Origin: Clostridiales bacterium
Lineage (GTDB): Bacteria > Bacillota > Clostridia > Oscillospirales > Oscillospiraceae
Length of the DNA: 11,960 nucleotides
Assembly: GCA_021203685.1 (NCBI GenBank)
Contig: JAJQAS010000184.1
Coordinates: forward strand, 1 to 11,960
Direction of reading: 5' to 3'
A program made the translations under genes and the position numbers. The notes under the pieces were generated by a model. It was not told the DNA's origin. It saw only the letters and a list, made by a program, of their open reading frames with translations, and did no database searches. Numbering within the stretch: position 1 is the stretch's first letter; the number at the start of each line of letters is the position of its first letter. Positions 1 to 7,427 of the stretch are shown one piece after another.

Positions 1-567
1 CTGGGGACGCTGTACAGCGCCGTGTTCACGCTGGTGGACCAGACCGCCTGCTGGAGCCTGGGGTATTACCTCTGTCTGCCGGAGGAAAAACTCAAAAACA
101 GCCGGTGGAGCGACAACCTGAAAAAGGTGGTCAACCCCTGTATCGTGGCCATTTGCATCGCCGTGGTCATGCTGCTGGCGGGACTGCACCTGCCCGACCT
201 GCTGCAAGACGCTCTCTCCACCGTGGGCGACGTGACCTCGCCCCTGGCGATGGTGTACATCGGCGGACTGGCGGCGGGGTTGGACCTGAAACAGGCCCTG
301 ACCACACGGGAGTTCTACCTGATCCCGGTGACGAAAATGTTGCTGACGCCGCTGCTGATGTTCCTGGCGCTGCATCTCATCGGGGTGGACGAGAACATCA
401 CCCTCTACATGACCATGATCGCCGGGACGCCCACCATGGCCTCGGTGGCGATGATGGCCCGGAACAATGGCTCCGAGGGGGATTACGCCGCCGGTGCGGT
501 GCTGCTGACCACCGTCTGCTGCCTCGTCACGCTGCCGCTGGTGATGCTGGTGGCGGGCCTTTTCTGA
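1..567 (+). CDS. AEC-family (auxin efflux carrier-like) permease, C-terminal part
   Basis: Partial gene: the frame is open to the left edge and 188 residues remain. The protein is a chain of hydrophobic helices. The pattern is typical of the Mem_trans/AEC family: a charged loop followed by a 'NPCIVA' helix start, then a Pro-containing helix with 'PLAMVYIGG' and a following 'GLDL', then 'PVTKMLLTPLLM', and finally a helix beginning 'AGTPTMASVAMMA' before a hydrophobic C-terminus ending in 'AGLF'. About five transmembrane segments are visible; the family usually has about ten, so roughly half is missing. Members export organic acids, malate or auxin-like compounds, but the substrate cannot be predicted here. 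It ends in TGA and is followed by a terminator-like hairpin, so it is probably not co-transcribed with the opp genes downstream. The family call is fairly sure. Confidence 0.82.
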   Translation: MGTLYSAVFTLVDQTACWSLGYYLCLPEEKLKNSRWSDNLKKVVNPCIVAICIAVVMLLAGLHLPDLLQDALSTVGDVTSPLAMVYIGGLAAGLDLKQALTTREFYLIPVTKMLLTPLLMFLALHLIGVDENITLYMTMIAGTPTMASVAMMARNNGSEGDYAAGAVLLTTVCCLVTLPLVMLVAGLF

Positions 568-584
568 CACAGGATGAAAGAACG

Positions 585-627
585 CCGCCGGGAATTTGCC
601 CGGCGGTGGGAAGTATTTCCTTTCTTT
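585..627 (+). terminator. Terminator-like hairpin after the AEC permease gene
   Basis: An 8-bp perfect GC stem (585-592 pairs with 599-606) has a 6-base loop and lies 18 bases after the stop codon. The tail is pyrimidine-rich (TTTCCTTTCTTTC) rather than a clean T run and starts about nine bases after the stem. It probably ends the permease transcript, but with moderate efficiency. Confidence 0.5.
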
Positions 628-637
628 CGGCGCAGCG

Positions 638-663
638 TGCAACTCCGCCCAGGCGGAATTGCA
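638..663. repeat. 12-bp imperfect inverted repeat upstream of the opp promoter
   Basis: The arms 638-649 and 652-663 (TGCAACTCCGCC and GGCGGAATTGCA) are complementary at 11 of 12 positions around a 2-base centre. They end 29 bases before the -35 box of the opp promoter. No T run follows on the plus strand, so a terminator is unlikely. The position suits an upstream protein-binding site, but no known operator was recognised. Confidence 0.4.
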
Positions 664-692
664 AAAAGCCCAAAAAAGGAGGGAACAACCGG

Positions 693-721
693 TTGACAAA
701 CCCATAGTTTACGCCTATAAT
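693..721 (+). promoter_or_regulatory. Consensus sigma-A promoter for the opp operon
   Basis: TTGACA at 693-698 and TATAAT at 716-721 are separated by exactly 17 bases, a perfect match to the housekeeping consensus. Transcription should start near 728, giving an untranslated leader of about 210 bases before oppB. The AT-rich setting (TATAATTATTTTA) contrasts with the GC-rich genes on either side. A palindrome ATAATTAT (717-724) overlaps the -10 box. Confidence 0.85.
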
Positions 722-727
722 TATTTT

Positions 728-936
728 AGTGTTTGTACATACAGTAGATACGGCAAATCTCCAGGGCTGCGCTGCATATCTGTTTTGCGGCGCTGTCTGA
801 ATCGCAATTCGCCAACGGCGGCAAATAGCAACTCTACGCTGTGCTGTGAAACGAATCGCGGTTGGGATTTGCTGTTTTTCTTTCTATATGGCAAGCGGAG
901 AGAAATCAAAATTGATTAAAAAGGAGAGTGAATGTT
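728..936 (+). other. Long 5' leader of the opp operon, with an operator-like palindrome
   Basis: These roughly 210 bases between the predicted start site and oppB hold no convincing gene. Visible elements are GCAAATC (754-760) complementary to GATTTGC (866-872), a weak second promoter candidate (TTGGGA 862-867, 17-base gap, TATATG 885-890), and a perfect palindrome AATCAA-AA-TTGATT (904-917) just before the Shine-Dalgarno sequence (about 920-931). The palindrome is placed to act as an operator or to mask the ribosome site. I did not recognise a T-box or any riboswitch class. Whether the leader is regulatory is unproven. Confidence 0.4.
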
Positions 937-1848
937 TTGGGCAAGTACATCGTAAAGCGTGTCTTGCTGGCCATCCTGACCATCTTTGTAATCAGTCTGA
1001 TTACCTTCTTCGCCATGAACGCCATCCCTGGCGGGCCGTTCAACAGCGAGAAGGCCACCAGCGAGGCCACGAAGGCCGCGCTGGAGGCAAGGTACAACCT
1101 GGACAAGCCAGTGATCGTGCAGTATGTCCTCTACATGAAAAACCTGCTGCAAGGCGATTTGGGCGTGAGCCTGAAAACCGGGCGGAACATCAGCGACATC
1201 ATCGGTGAGAGCTTCCCCATTTCCGCCAGGCTGGGCCTGTGCGCCGCCGCTCTGGCCATTGTGCTGGGGCTTGTGCTGGGGTCCGTCGCCGCGCTGATGA
1301 GGAACCGAGTCCCTGACCGGCTCATCGTCTTTTTCACCACGCTGGTGACGGCCATGCCATCCTTCGTGCTGGCAACCTTGTTGCTGTACGTGTTCTGTAT
1401 GAAGCTGGGCTGGGTCCCCGTCTGGAGCGCCGGCAGCAACAACATCATCTTACCTGTCATTTCCCTGGCCTGTTACCCAATGGCCTACATCACCCGTCTG
1501 ACCAAGACCTCCATGCTGGACGCCCTGAGCCAGGATTACATCCGCACCGCCCGGGCCAAGGGCGTGCCGCAGATCAAGGTCATCTTTAAGCACGGCCTGC
1601 GCAACGCCCTGATCCCCGTCATCACCTATGTCGGCCCCATGATCGCCTCGATTCTGACCGGCTCCATGGTGGTGGAGAGCATCTTTACCATCGGCGGCCT
1701 GGGCAGCAAGTTCGTCACCGGCATCACCAACCGGGACTATACCCTGATCATGGCCACCACCATCTTCCTGGCCGTCATCATGGTAGTCGCCAACCTGATC
1801 ACCGACATTGTGTACAAGCTGGTCGATCCCCGTATCAAGCTGGAGTAA
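937..1848 (+). CDS. oppB: Oligopeptide ABC transporter, membrane permease OppB
   Basis: First of the two channel subunits of a peptide importer in the cytoplasmic membrane. The protein has 303 residues, close to the usual 300-340. It begins with the family pattern GKYIVKRVLLAI and a first membrane helix ending in the 'IPGGPF' typical of OppB. About six transmembrane helices are present. The cytoplasmic EAA loop that docks on the ATPases lies around residues 198-228 (DYIRTARAKG, then RNALIPVITY). Start choice: an in-frame GTG at 928 sits only one base after AGGAG and is unlikely. TTG at 937 fits the Shine-Dalgarno stretch AAAGGAGAGTGA (920-931) with suitable spacing and gives the usual family N-terminus. 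It is the first gene of the operon, 15 bases before oppC. Dipeptide (DppB-type) permeases are close relatives, so substrate range is inferred from the OppA-like receptor. Confidence 0.93.
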   Translation: MGKYIVKRVLLAILTIFVISLITFFAMNAIPGGPFNSEKATSEATKAALEARYNLDKPVIVQYVLYMKNLLQGDLGVSLKTGRNISDIIGESFPISARLGLCAAALAIVLGLVLGSVAALMRNRVPDRLIVFFTTLVTAMPSFVLATLLLYVFCMKLGWVPVWSAGSNNIILPVISLACYPMAYITRLTKTSMLDALSQDYIRTARAKGVPQIKVIFKHGLRNALIPVITYVGPMIASILTGSMVVESIFTIGGLGSKFVTGITNRDYTLIMATTIFLAVIMVVANLITDIVYKLVDPRIKLE

Positions 1849-1863
1849 GGAGGAATCTCAATT

Positions 1864-2907
1864 ATGGCTGAAAACTTTAAGAAATCTCCTCTCTCCGCCC
1901 AGGTGGACCTGTCCAAATTCGCCCCCGCCACCGACGAGGAGAAGCGTCAGCAGGACGTGATGGGCGAATCCACTACCTTCTTCAAGGACGGTATGCGCCG
2001 CCTGCGCAAGAACCCCCTGGCCATGGGCGCCATCGTGGTGCTGATTTTGATCATTCTCATCATCATCTTCGCCCCCATGATCGTCCCCTACGGCTACGCC
2101 CAAATCGTCAAGGACGCCGCCAACCTGGCTCCCTTCGAGCACAGCCCCAGTGAGCAGGCGTCCATCGCCGCCGGGGAGAGCGTCTTCCCCCACATCTTCG
2201 GCACCGACTCCCTGGGCCGTGACTACTTCATCCGCGTGGTGTACGGCACCCGCGTCTCCCTGTGCGTGGGCCTGTTCGCCTCTCTGATGGTGCTGCTCAT
2301 CGGCATGATTTACGGCTCCATCTCCGGCTATCTGGGCGGCATGGTGGACCTGGTCATGATGCGTATCGTGGACGTCATTTACTCCCTGCCCGACATGCTC
2401 ATCATCATCCTGCTGGCCGTGGTGCTGAACGAGACCCTGGGTGACCTCATCAAGGGAACCATCCTGGCCAAGCTGGGTACCAATATGCTGTCCCTGTTCA
2501 TTGTCTACGGACTGCTGTACTGGGTGTCCATGGCCCGGCTCATCCGTGGTCAGATTTTGACCATCAAGCAGAACGAATACGTGCTGGCGGCCCAGTGCAT
2601 CGGCACCTCCACCCCCCGCATCATTCGGCGGCACATCCTGCCCAACTGCCTGTCCGTCATCATCATCACCACCGCCCTCCAGATCCCCTCCGCGATTTTT
2701 ACCGAGAGCTACCTGTCCTTCCTGGGCCTGGGCGTTTCCGCCCCCATGCCCTCCCTGGGTTCCCTGGCCAACGACGCCCGGAGCGGCCTGCAAAGCTATC
2801 CGCTGAAGCTGATTTTCCCGGCCGTCACCATCTGCCTGATCGTGCTGGCCCTGAACCTGCTGGGCGACGGTCTGCGGGACGCCTTCGACCCGAAGCTGCA
2901 GAGATGA
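1864..2907 (+). CDS. oppC: Oligopeptide ABC transporter, membrane permease OppC
   Basis: Second channel subunit, pairing with OppB. The 347 residues are slightly longer than the common 300-310. The N-terminal 55 or so residues are polar and probably cytoplasmic, followed by the first membrane helix (MGAIVVLILIILIII). The extracytoplasmic stretch ends in the family hallmark FGTDSLGRDYF. The EAA loop is seen in 'EYVLAAQCIGTSTPRIIRR' and 'HILPNCLS', and the C-terminal helix carries 'ESYLSFLGLGV'. The start ATG has a good AAGGAGG site overlapping the oppB stop codon, so translation is likely coupled. The next gene starts 12 bases after its stop. It could be labelled DppC; the permease role itself is secure. 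Confidence 0.93.
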   Translation: MAENFKKSPLSAQVDLSKFAPATDEEKRQQDVMGESTTFFKDGMRRLRKNPLAMGAIVVLILIILIIIFAPMIVPYGYAQIVKDAANLAPFEHSPSEQASIAAGESVFPHIFGTDSLGRDYFIRVVYGTRVSLCVGLFASLMVLLIGMIYGSISGYLGGMVDLVMMRIVDVIYSLPDMLIIILLAVVLNETLGDLIKGTILAKLGTNMLSLFIVYGLLYWVSMARLIRGQILTIKQNEYVLAAQCIGTSTPRIIRRHILPNCLSVIIITTALQIPSAIFTESYLSFLGLGVSAPMPSLGSLANDARSGLQSYPLKLIFPAVTICLIVLALNLLGDGLRDAFDPKLQR

Positions 2908-2918
2908 GGTGAATGAGA

Positions 2919-3916
<998 letters not shown>

Positions 3917-3920
<4 letters not shown>

Positions 3921-4873
3921 GCGAATATTTGGTAGAGGTAAGCCACCTGAAACAGTATTTCCCCGTTCGCAACGGCTTTAAGACCATTCCCCTGAAGGCC
4001 GTGGACGACGTTTCCTTCAACATCAAGCCCGGCGAGACCCTGGGCCTGGTGGGTGAGTCCGGCTGCGGCAAGACCACCGTGGGCCGCACCCTGCTGCGGC
4101 TGTACAAGCCCACCTCCGGCAGCGTCAAGTTCGAGGGGGAGGAAGTCACCGACGAGAACATCCATTCCCTGCGTAAGGAAATGCAGATGGTGTTCCAGGA
4201 CCCCTATTCCTCCCTGAACCCCCGCATGACCGTGGAGGACATCATCGGCGAGCCGCTGGATGTCCACAAGCTCTACAAAACCAAGGAAGAGCGCCGGGAA
4301 AAGGTGCTGGCGCTGATGGAGACCGTCGGCCTGAACGCCGAACACGCCATGCGCTACGCCCACGAGTTCTCCGGCGGCCAGCGCCAGCGCATCGGCATCG
4401 CCCGCGCCCTGGCGGTGGACCCCAAGTTCATCGTCTGCGACGAGCCGGTCTCCGCTCTGGACGTGTCCATTCAGGCCCAGGTGGTCAACATGTTCGAGGA
4501 CTTGCAGGCGGAACGGGGCATGGCCTATCTGTTCATCGCCCACGACCTGCTCATCGTGCAGCACATCTCCGACCGCATCGCCGTCATGTACCTGGGGCAC
4601 ATGATGGAACTGGCCGAGTCCAACGAGCTGATGAACAACCCCATCCACCCCTATACTCAGTCCCTGCTGTCCGCTGTGCCCATCCCCGACCCCAACACGG
4701 CCCGGAAGAGCAAGCGCATCATGCTGGAGGGCGACGTGCCCTCTCCGCTGCATATGCCCAGCGGCTGTCCCTTCCGCACCCGCTGCCGCTACGCCACCGA
4801 GCAGTGCGCCCAGGCCATGCCTGAGCTGACCGACCGGGGCGACGGCCACCAGGTCGCCTGCTGGAACAAGTAA
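3917..4873 (+). CDS. oppF: Oligopeptide ABC transporter, ATP-binding protein OppF
   Basis: Second ATPase, expected to form a heterodimer with OppD. It has 318 residues. Walker A is GESGCGKT (46-53), the Q-loop FQDPYSSLNP starts at 93, the signature FSGGQ is at 151-155, Walker B ends D175-E176, and the switch His is 209. The C-terminal peptide-transporter extension has Cys284, Cys290, Cys297 and Cys315. The spacing (5, 6 and 17 residues between) is identical to that of the four matching cysteines in OppD, which suggests a cluster-binding site in both subunits. Its ATG overlaps the oppD stop and is preceded by AGGAGGGG. The first operon segment ends with this gene; a 190-base gap follows before oppA. 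It could also be named DppF. Confidence 0.93.
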
Positions 4874-4875
4874 AC

Positions 4876-4989
4876 GGCGGCCCCGCCCGAAAAAGCATTG
4901 TGTTTTGATTGATTCGGGTGTATAATAGCCAACCGAAGCGGGGCGGGAGCCGCCCTGACGGTTCCCCGGCCCGCTTTTGGAAGGGCGGC
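4876..4989 (+). promoter_or_regulatory. GC-rich competing hairpins in the oppF-oppA spacer (possible attenuator)
   Basis: Several mutually exclusive stems can be drawn. Arms 4876-4888 and 4941-4954 pair over 13 bp with one bulged A and bracket the oppA promoter; this stem forms only in read-through RNA from oppF. Arms 4937-4947 and 4965-4975 pair at 10 of 11 positions and are followed by TTTT, like a weak terminator. Arms 4949-4956 and 4982-4989 pair perfectly over 8 bp and overlap the first stem. A 12-bp GC palindrome lies at 4985-4996. Such stems arise easily in GC-rich DNA, so regulation is inferred only. Confidence 0.35.
4898..4926 (+). promoter_or_regulatory. Probable promoter of oppA
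   Basis: TATAAT at 4921-4926 is a perfect -10 box. At 17 bases upstream the -35 position reads TTGTGT (4898-4903), matching only the TTG of the consensus. A start near 4933 would give oppA a leader of about 130 bases. A dedicated promoter fits the common pattern in which the receptor is made in excess of the membrane subunits. Confidence 0.6.
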
Positions 4990-5063
4990 GCGCCGCGCCG
5001 CTGTATTGGAGGGGCGTACCCCAAGGCCGCTTCTCCGCAAACCAATCGTTTAGGAGGAAAAAC

Positions 5064-6818
5064 ATGAAGAAAGTACTAGCATTGGTACTGGCGCTCTCTA
5101 TGGCGTTCACCCTGGTCGCCTGCGGCGGGAGCAGCAGCTCCAGCACCAGCGACTCCAGCGCTTCTGGCGCCACCACCAGCGACAGCACCACCGACAGCGA
5201 CACCACGACGCTGAACATCAACCTGGCTTCCGAGCCGGACTATCTGGACCCCGCCCTGAACAGCTCCGTGGACGGCGGCTGCCTGGCCGTCAACTCCTTT
5301 GAGGGTCTGATGACCTACAGCTCCGACGGCGAACTGGTCGAGGGCTGCGCCGAGAGCTACACCGTCTCTGACGACGGCCTGGTCTACACCTTCACCCTGC
5401 GCGAGGGCCTGAAGTGGTCCAACGGCGAGGATCTGGACGCCTCTGACTTCGAGTACTCCTGGCGCCGGGCCGCCGACGTGAGCACCGCCGCCGACTACCA
5501 GTACCTCTATGAGATCCTGGCCGACTGTCAGTATGACGAGAGCGGCAGCTTCACCGGCCTGGGCGAAAGCTCTGTGGTGGCCAGCGAGGACGGCACCACT
5601 CTGACCGTGACCCTGACCTCCGTCTGCCCCTACTTCCTGGATCTGTGCGCCTTCCCCGCCTTCTTCCCCGTCTATGAGGAGACCGTGGAAGAGAATGACC
5701 CCGACGGCACCAACCCCGGTGCCTGGGCGCAGGACGCCGGCGATTCCTTCGTCTGCAACGGTGCTTATGTGCTCTCCAGCTGGAACCACGACTCCGACAT
5801 GACCTATGTCAAGAACGAGTATTATCGTGACGCCGACAGCATCACCATCGAGACCCTGAACTTCATGCTGTCCAGCGACGACACCGCCATCTATGCCGCC
5901 TATCAGTCCGGCGACCTGGACTTCATCGACACCATCCCCACCGACGAGCTGACCGGCCTGCTGGAGAACGATGACCCCGAGCTGTACATCGCTGACAACC
6001 TGGGCACCTACTATGTGGGCTTCAACTACAACTCCGACCTGTGGGACGAGCTGGGCCTGAGCGAGGACGACGCCGCTGTGTTCCGTCACGCCCTGTGCCT
6101 GCTGGTTGACCGCCAGTACATCGTGGACAACATCGGCAAGACCGGCCAGGAGCTGGCCACTACCTTCATCCCCGCTGCGGCTTCCGACGGCAACGGCGGC
6201 ACCTTCAAGAACACCGATTACTACTCCGTGGACGACTATGACGCTAATGTGGAAGAGGCCAAGGCTCTGCTGGAGTCCATCGGTTTCGAGTTCGACGACA
6301 GCGGAATGCTGACCACCGACGTGTCCTTCACCTACCTGACCAACAACTCCGACGGCAACGTCAAGATCGCCGAGGCCATTCAGGCCGACCTCGCCACCGT
6401 GGGCATCAACATGTCCATCGACCAGGAGGAGTGGAACGTCTTCCTGGAGACCCGTAAGGCCGGCAACTTCGACGTGGCCCGCGAAGGCTGGATCATGGAC
6501 TACAACGATCCCATCAACATGCTGGAGATGTGGACCACCGATTCCGGCAACAACGACTGCCAGTTCGGCCGCGATGACACCAAGAGCCTGGATTGGGACG
6601 TCTATGACGACCTGATCACCGAGATCCGCAACACCTCCGACCTGGAAGCCCGCGCCGAGCTGATGCACGAGGCCGAGGATATGCTGATGGAGACCTGGTG
6701 CGTTCTGCCTCTGTACTACTACAACGACCCCTACATGATGAAGAGCAACTGCGACGGCCTGGTGACCAACCTGTTTGGCATGAAGTACTTCCAGTACATG
6801 ACCAAGACCGCTGAGTAA
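5064..6818 (+). CDS. oppA: Oligopeptide-binding lipoprotein OppA (SBP_bac_5 family)
   Basis: Receptor that captures peptides outside the membrane and hands them to OppBC. The 584-residue precursor starts with a lipoprotein signal: MKK, a hydrophobic stretch, then the lipobox LVAC with the lipid-bearing Cys20. A Ser/Thr/Asp-rich flexible linker follows (about 23-49). The family-5 hallmark EPDYLDP is at 57-63. OppA-type patterns include YSWRRAAD near 131 and DYNDP from 479, followed by 'MLEMWTTDSGNND'. The frame is open back to 4977, but ATG 5064 has a strong AGGAGG site (six bases away) and creates the signal peptide, so it is the start. It comes last in the cluster with its own promoter. The rich acidic residue content suits an extracellular protein. 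Peptide import is likely; size preference is unknown. Confidence 0.94.
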   Translation: MKKVLALVLALSMAFTLVACGGSSSSSTSDSSASGATTSDSTTDSDTTTLNINLASEPDYLDPALNSSVDGGCLAVNSFEGLMTYSSDGELVEGCAESYTVSDDGLVYTFTLREGLKWSNGEDLDASDFEYSWRRAADVSTAADYQYLYEILADCQYDESGSFTGLGESSVVASEDGTTLTVTLTSVCPYFLDLCAFPAFFPVYEETVEENDPDGTNPGAWAQDAGDSFVCNGAYVLSSWNHDSDMTYVKNEYYRDADSITIETLNFMLSSDDTAIYAAYQSGDLDFIDTIPTDELTGLLENDDPELYIADNLGTYYVGFNYNSDLWDELGLSEDDAAVFRHALCLLVDRQYIVDNIGKTGQELATTFIPAAASDGNGGTFKNTDYYSVDDYDANVEEAKALLESIGFEFDDSGMLTTDVSFTYLTNNSDGNVKIAEAIQADLATVGINMSIDQEEWNVFLETRKAGNFDVAREGWIMDYNDPINMLEMWTTDSGNNDCQFGRDDTKSLDWDVYDDLITEIRNTSDLEARAELMHEAEDMLMETWCVLPLYYYNDPYMMKSNCDGLVTNLFGMKYFQYMTKTAE

Positions 6819-6856
6819 TTCATCTCCGCACCGACGAACAAAGCAACAACACCCTT

Positions 6857-6898
6857 TCGGGCCGGCGCTGCGGCGCAGGCCCGATTGTAGCGCTCTTT
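6857..6898 (+). terminator. Probable terminator of the opp operon
   Basis: A 7-bp perfect stem (6857-6863 with 6878-6884) continues, after one G-A mismatch, as four more GC pairs around a TGCG loop. It lies 38 bases after the oppA stop. The T-rich part (CTCTTTTC) begins only about ten bases after the stem, so termination may be incomplete. Confidence 0.6.
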
Positions 6899-6906
6899 TC
6901 GGATAG

Positions 6907-7010
6907 GACAGCAACAGCCGGGGCAAACTGCTTGTTGACATTGTAGAGCAAGTATTTGATAGCCGTTTGGTTATCATGGTTATAGAATAGCACAATGCCC
7001 CGTTGCTGTC
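6907..7010. repeat. 104-bp segment bounded by long inverted repeats, between oppA and the XRE gene
   Basis: GACAGCAAC (6907-6915) is perfectly complementary to GTTGCTGTC (7002-7010), and GGGGCA (6920-6925) to TGCCCC (6996-7001). Together they form a 15-bp interrupted stem with a four-base bulge. Inside lies a second, nested inverted repeat (6958-6975). The segment could be a small structured RNA, a small mobile element remnant, or a regulatory region for the XRE gene. No flanking target duplication was seen. Confidence 0.45.
6958..6975. promoter_or_regulatory. Operator-like inverted repeat upstream of the XRE regulator
   Basis: GATAGCC (6958-6964) and GGTTATC (6969-6975) are complementary at 6 of 7 positions around a GTTT centre. 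Small XRE repressors commonly bind such short dyads near their own promoters. A -10-like TAGAAT follows at 6983-6988, but no matching -35 box sits at the right distance on the plus strand. TTGACA at 6935-6940 also lacks a good -10 partner. Autoregulation is a hypothesis. Confidence 0.35.
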
Positions 7011-7012
7011 AA
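6984..7012 (-). promoter_or_regulatory. Possible minus-strand promoter inside the oppA-XRE spacer
   Basis: Read on the minus strand, TTGACA (7012-7007) is followed after 17 bases by TATTCT (6989-6984), a 4 of 6 match to the -10 box. It would make an RNA running toward the 3' end of oppA, starting near 6977. No minus-strand gene lies there, so the product would be a short non-coding or antisense RNA, or the match is chance. Confidence 0.3.
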
Positions 7013-7046
7013 GCATTATTTTGCCTTTTTAGGAGCAAATACCTTT

Positions 7047-7280
7047 ATGTGTTACAAGCGACTTCGGGAAATGCGAGAACGCCATCATCTGTCTCAGCGT
7101 CAACTGGCGGCGGAGCTGGATATGCCGCAGCCTCAGTATAACCGGTATGAGAGGGGCCTGCGGGACATTCCCACTGCAGTTTTGATTCAACTGGCGAGGA
7201 TATACAACACTTCTGCTGACTACCTGCTGGAGCTGACCGACGATCCTGTTCCATACCCAAAATCTGAAAAAGAAAGCTAG
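7047..7280 (+). CDS. Small XRE-family (Cro/C1-type) helix-turn-helix regulator
   Basis: A 77-residue DNA-binding protein made almost wholly of one HTH domain (about residues 4-62). The core reads LSQRQLAAELDM, then PQPQYNRYERGLRDIP, with the usual 'Q..LA' helix, a following Tyr-Glu-Arg-Gly turn, and the C-terminal family pattern 'LARIYNTSADYLLELTD'. It has no sensor domain, so it probably acts as a simple dimeric repressor. AGGAG lies 11 bases before the ATG. It is transcribed alone: the opp terminator precedes it and its own terminator begins within the stop codon. Its target is unknown; its own promoter dyad at 6958-6975 is the nearest candidate, and opp or spoIIE are possible. No phage or plasmid genes surround it. 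Confidence 0.88.
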   Translation: MCYKRLREMRERHHLSQRQLAAELDMPQPQYNRYERGLRDIPTAVLIQLARIYNTSADYLLELTDDPVPYPKSEKES

Positions 7281-7314
7281 CTGCCCTGTTTTCCGTGAAA
7301 GGGCGGCTTTTTTT
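7280..7314 (+). terminator. Strong intrinsic terminator after the XRE gene
   Basis: An 8-bp stem (7280-7287 with 7300-7307, one G-U pair) is capped by an inner pairing of TTTC with GAAA and followed at once by seven Ts (7308-7314). It isolates the regulator from spoIIE. Confidence 0.88.
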
Positions 7315-7352
7315 GTGCCTTTGGGGAATCTCCACGCCATTTCCCGACGGGC

Positions 7353-7385
7353 TTTGTCCCTTTTTCCCTTTATACTGGGGACAAA
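7353..7385 (+). promoter_or_regulatory. spoIIE promoter region with an inverted repeat around the -10 box
   Basis: TATACT (7371-7376) matches the sigma-A -10 box at 5 of 6. It lies inside a perfect 8-bp inverted repeat, TTTGTCCC (7353-7360) and GGGACAAA (7378-7385). No -35 box occurs at 17 bases; CCGACG (7344-7349) sits 21 bases upstream and matches only GAC. In Bacillus subtilis spoIIE has an unusually wide promoter spacing and is activated by Spo0A, whose box contains TTTGTC. The arms share that core only, so Spo0A control is an inference. Confidence 0.45.
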
Positions 7386-7427
7386 CGCCATGTTGGGACG
7401 AAACGCCCCTGAAAGGACTGCTGCACC

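Noticed and set aside
596..919. Open frame of about 107 codons in the spacer before oppB
   Set aside because: It spans the terminator-like hairpin, the perfect opp promoter and the leader. Its composition is not like the neighbouring proteins and it has no ribosome site.
728..936. T-box or known riboswitch in the opp leader
   Set aside because: No T-box core or other recognisable conserved riboswitch sequence was seen, and no clear terminator stem with a T run precedes oppB.
6935..6988. Plus-strand promoter for the XRE gene using TTGACA at 6935
   Set aside because: No acceptable -10 box lies 16-18 bases downstream; TAGAAT at 6983 is 42 bases away.
5076..7016. Open frame of 646 codons on the minus strand opposite oppA
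   Set aside because: The low-complexity Val/Gly/His protein mirrors the oppA codons. The lipoprotein receptor on the plus strand has full family motifs.
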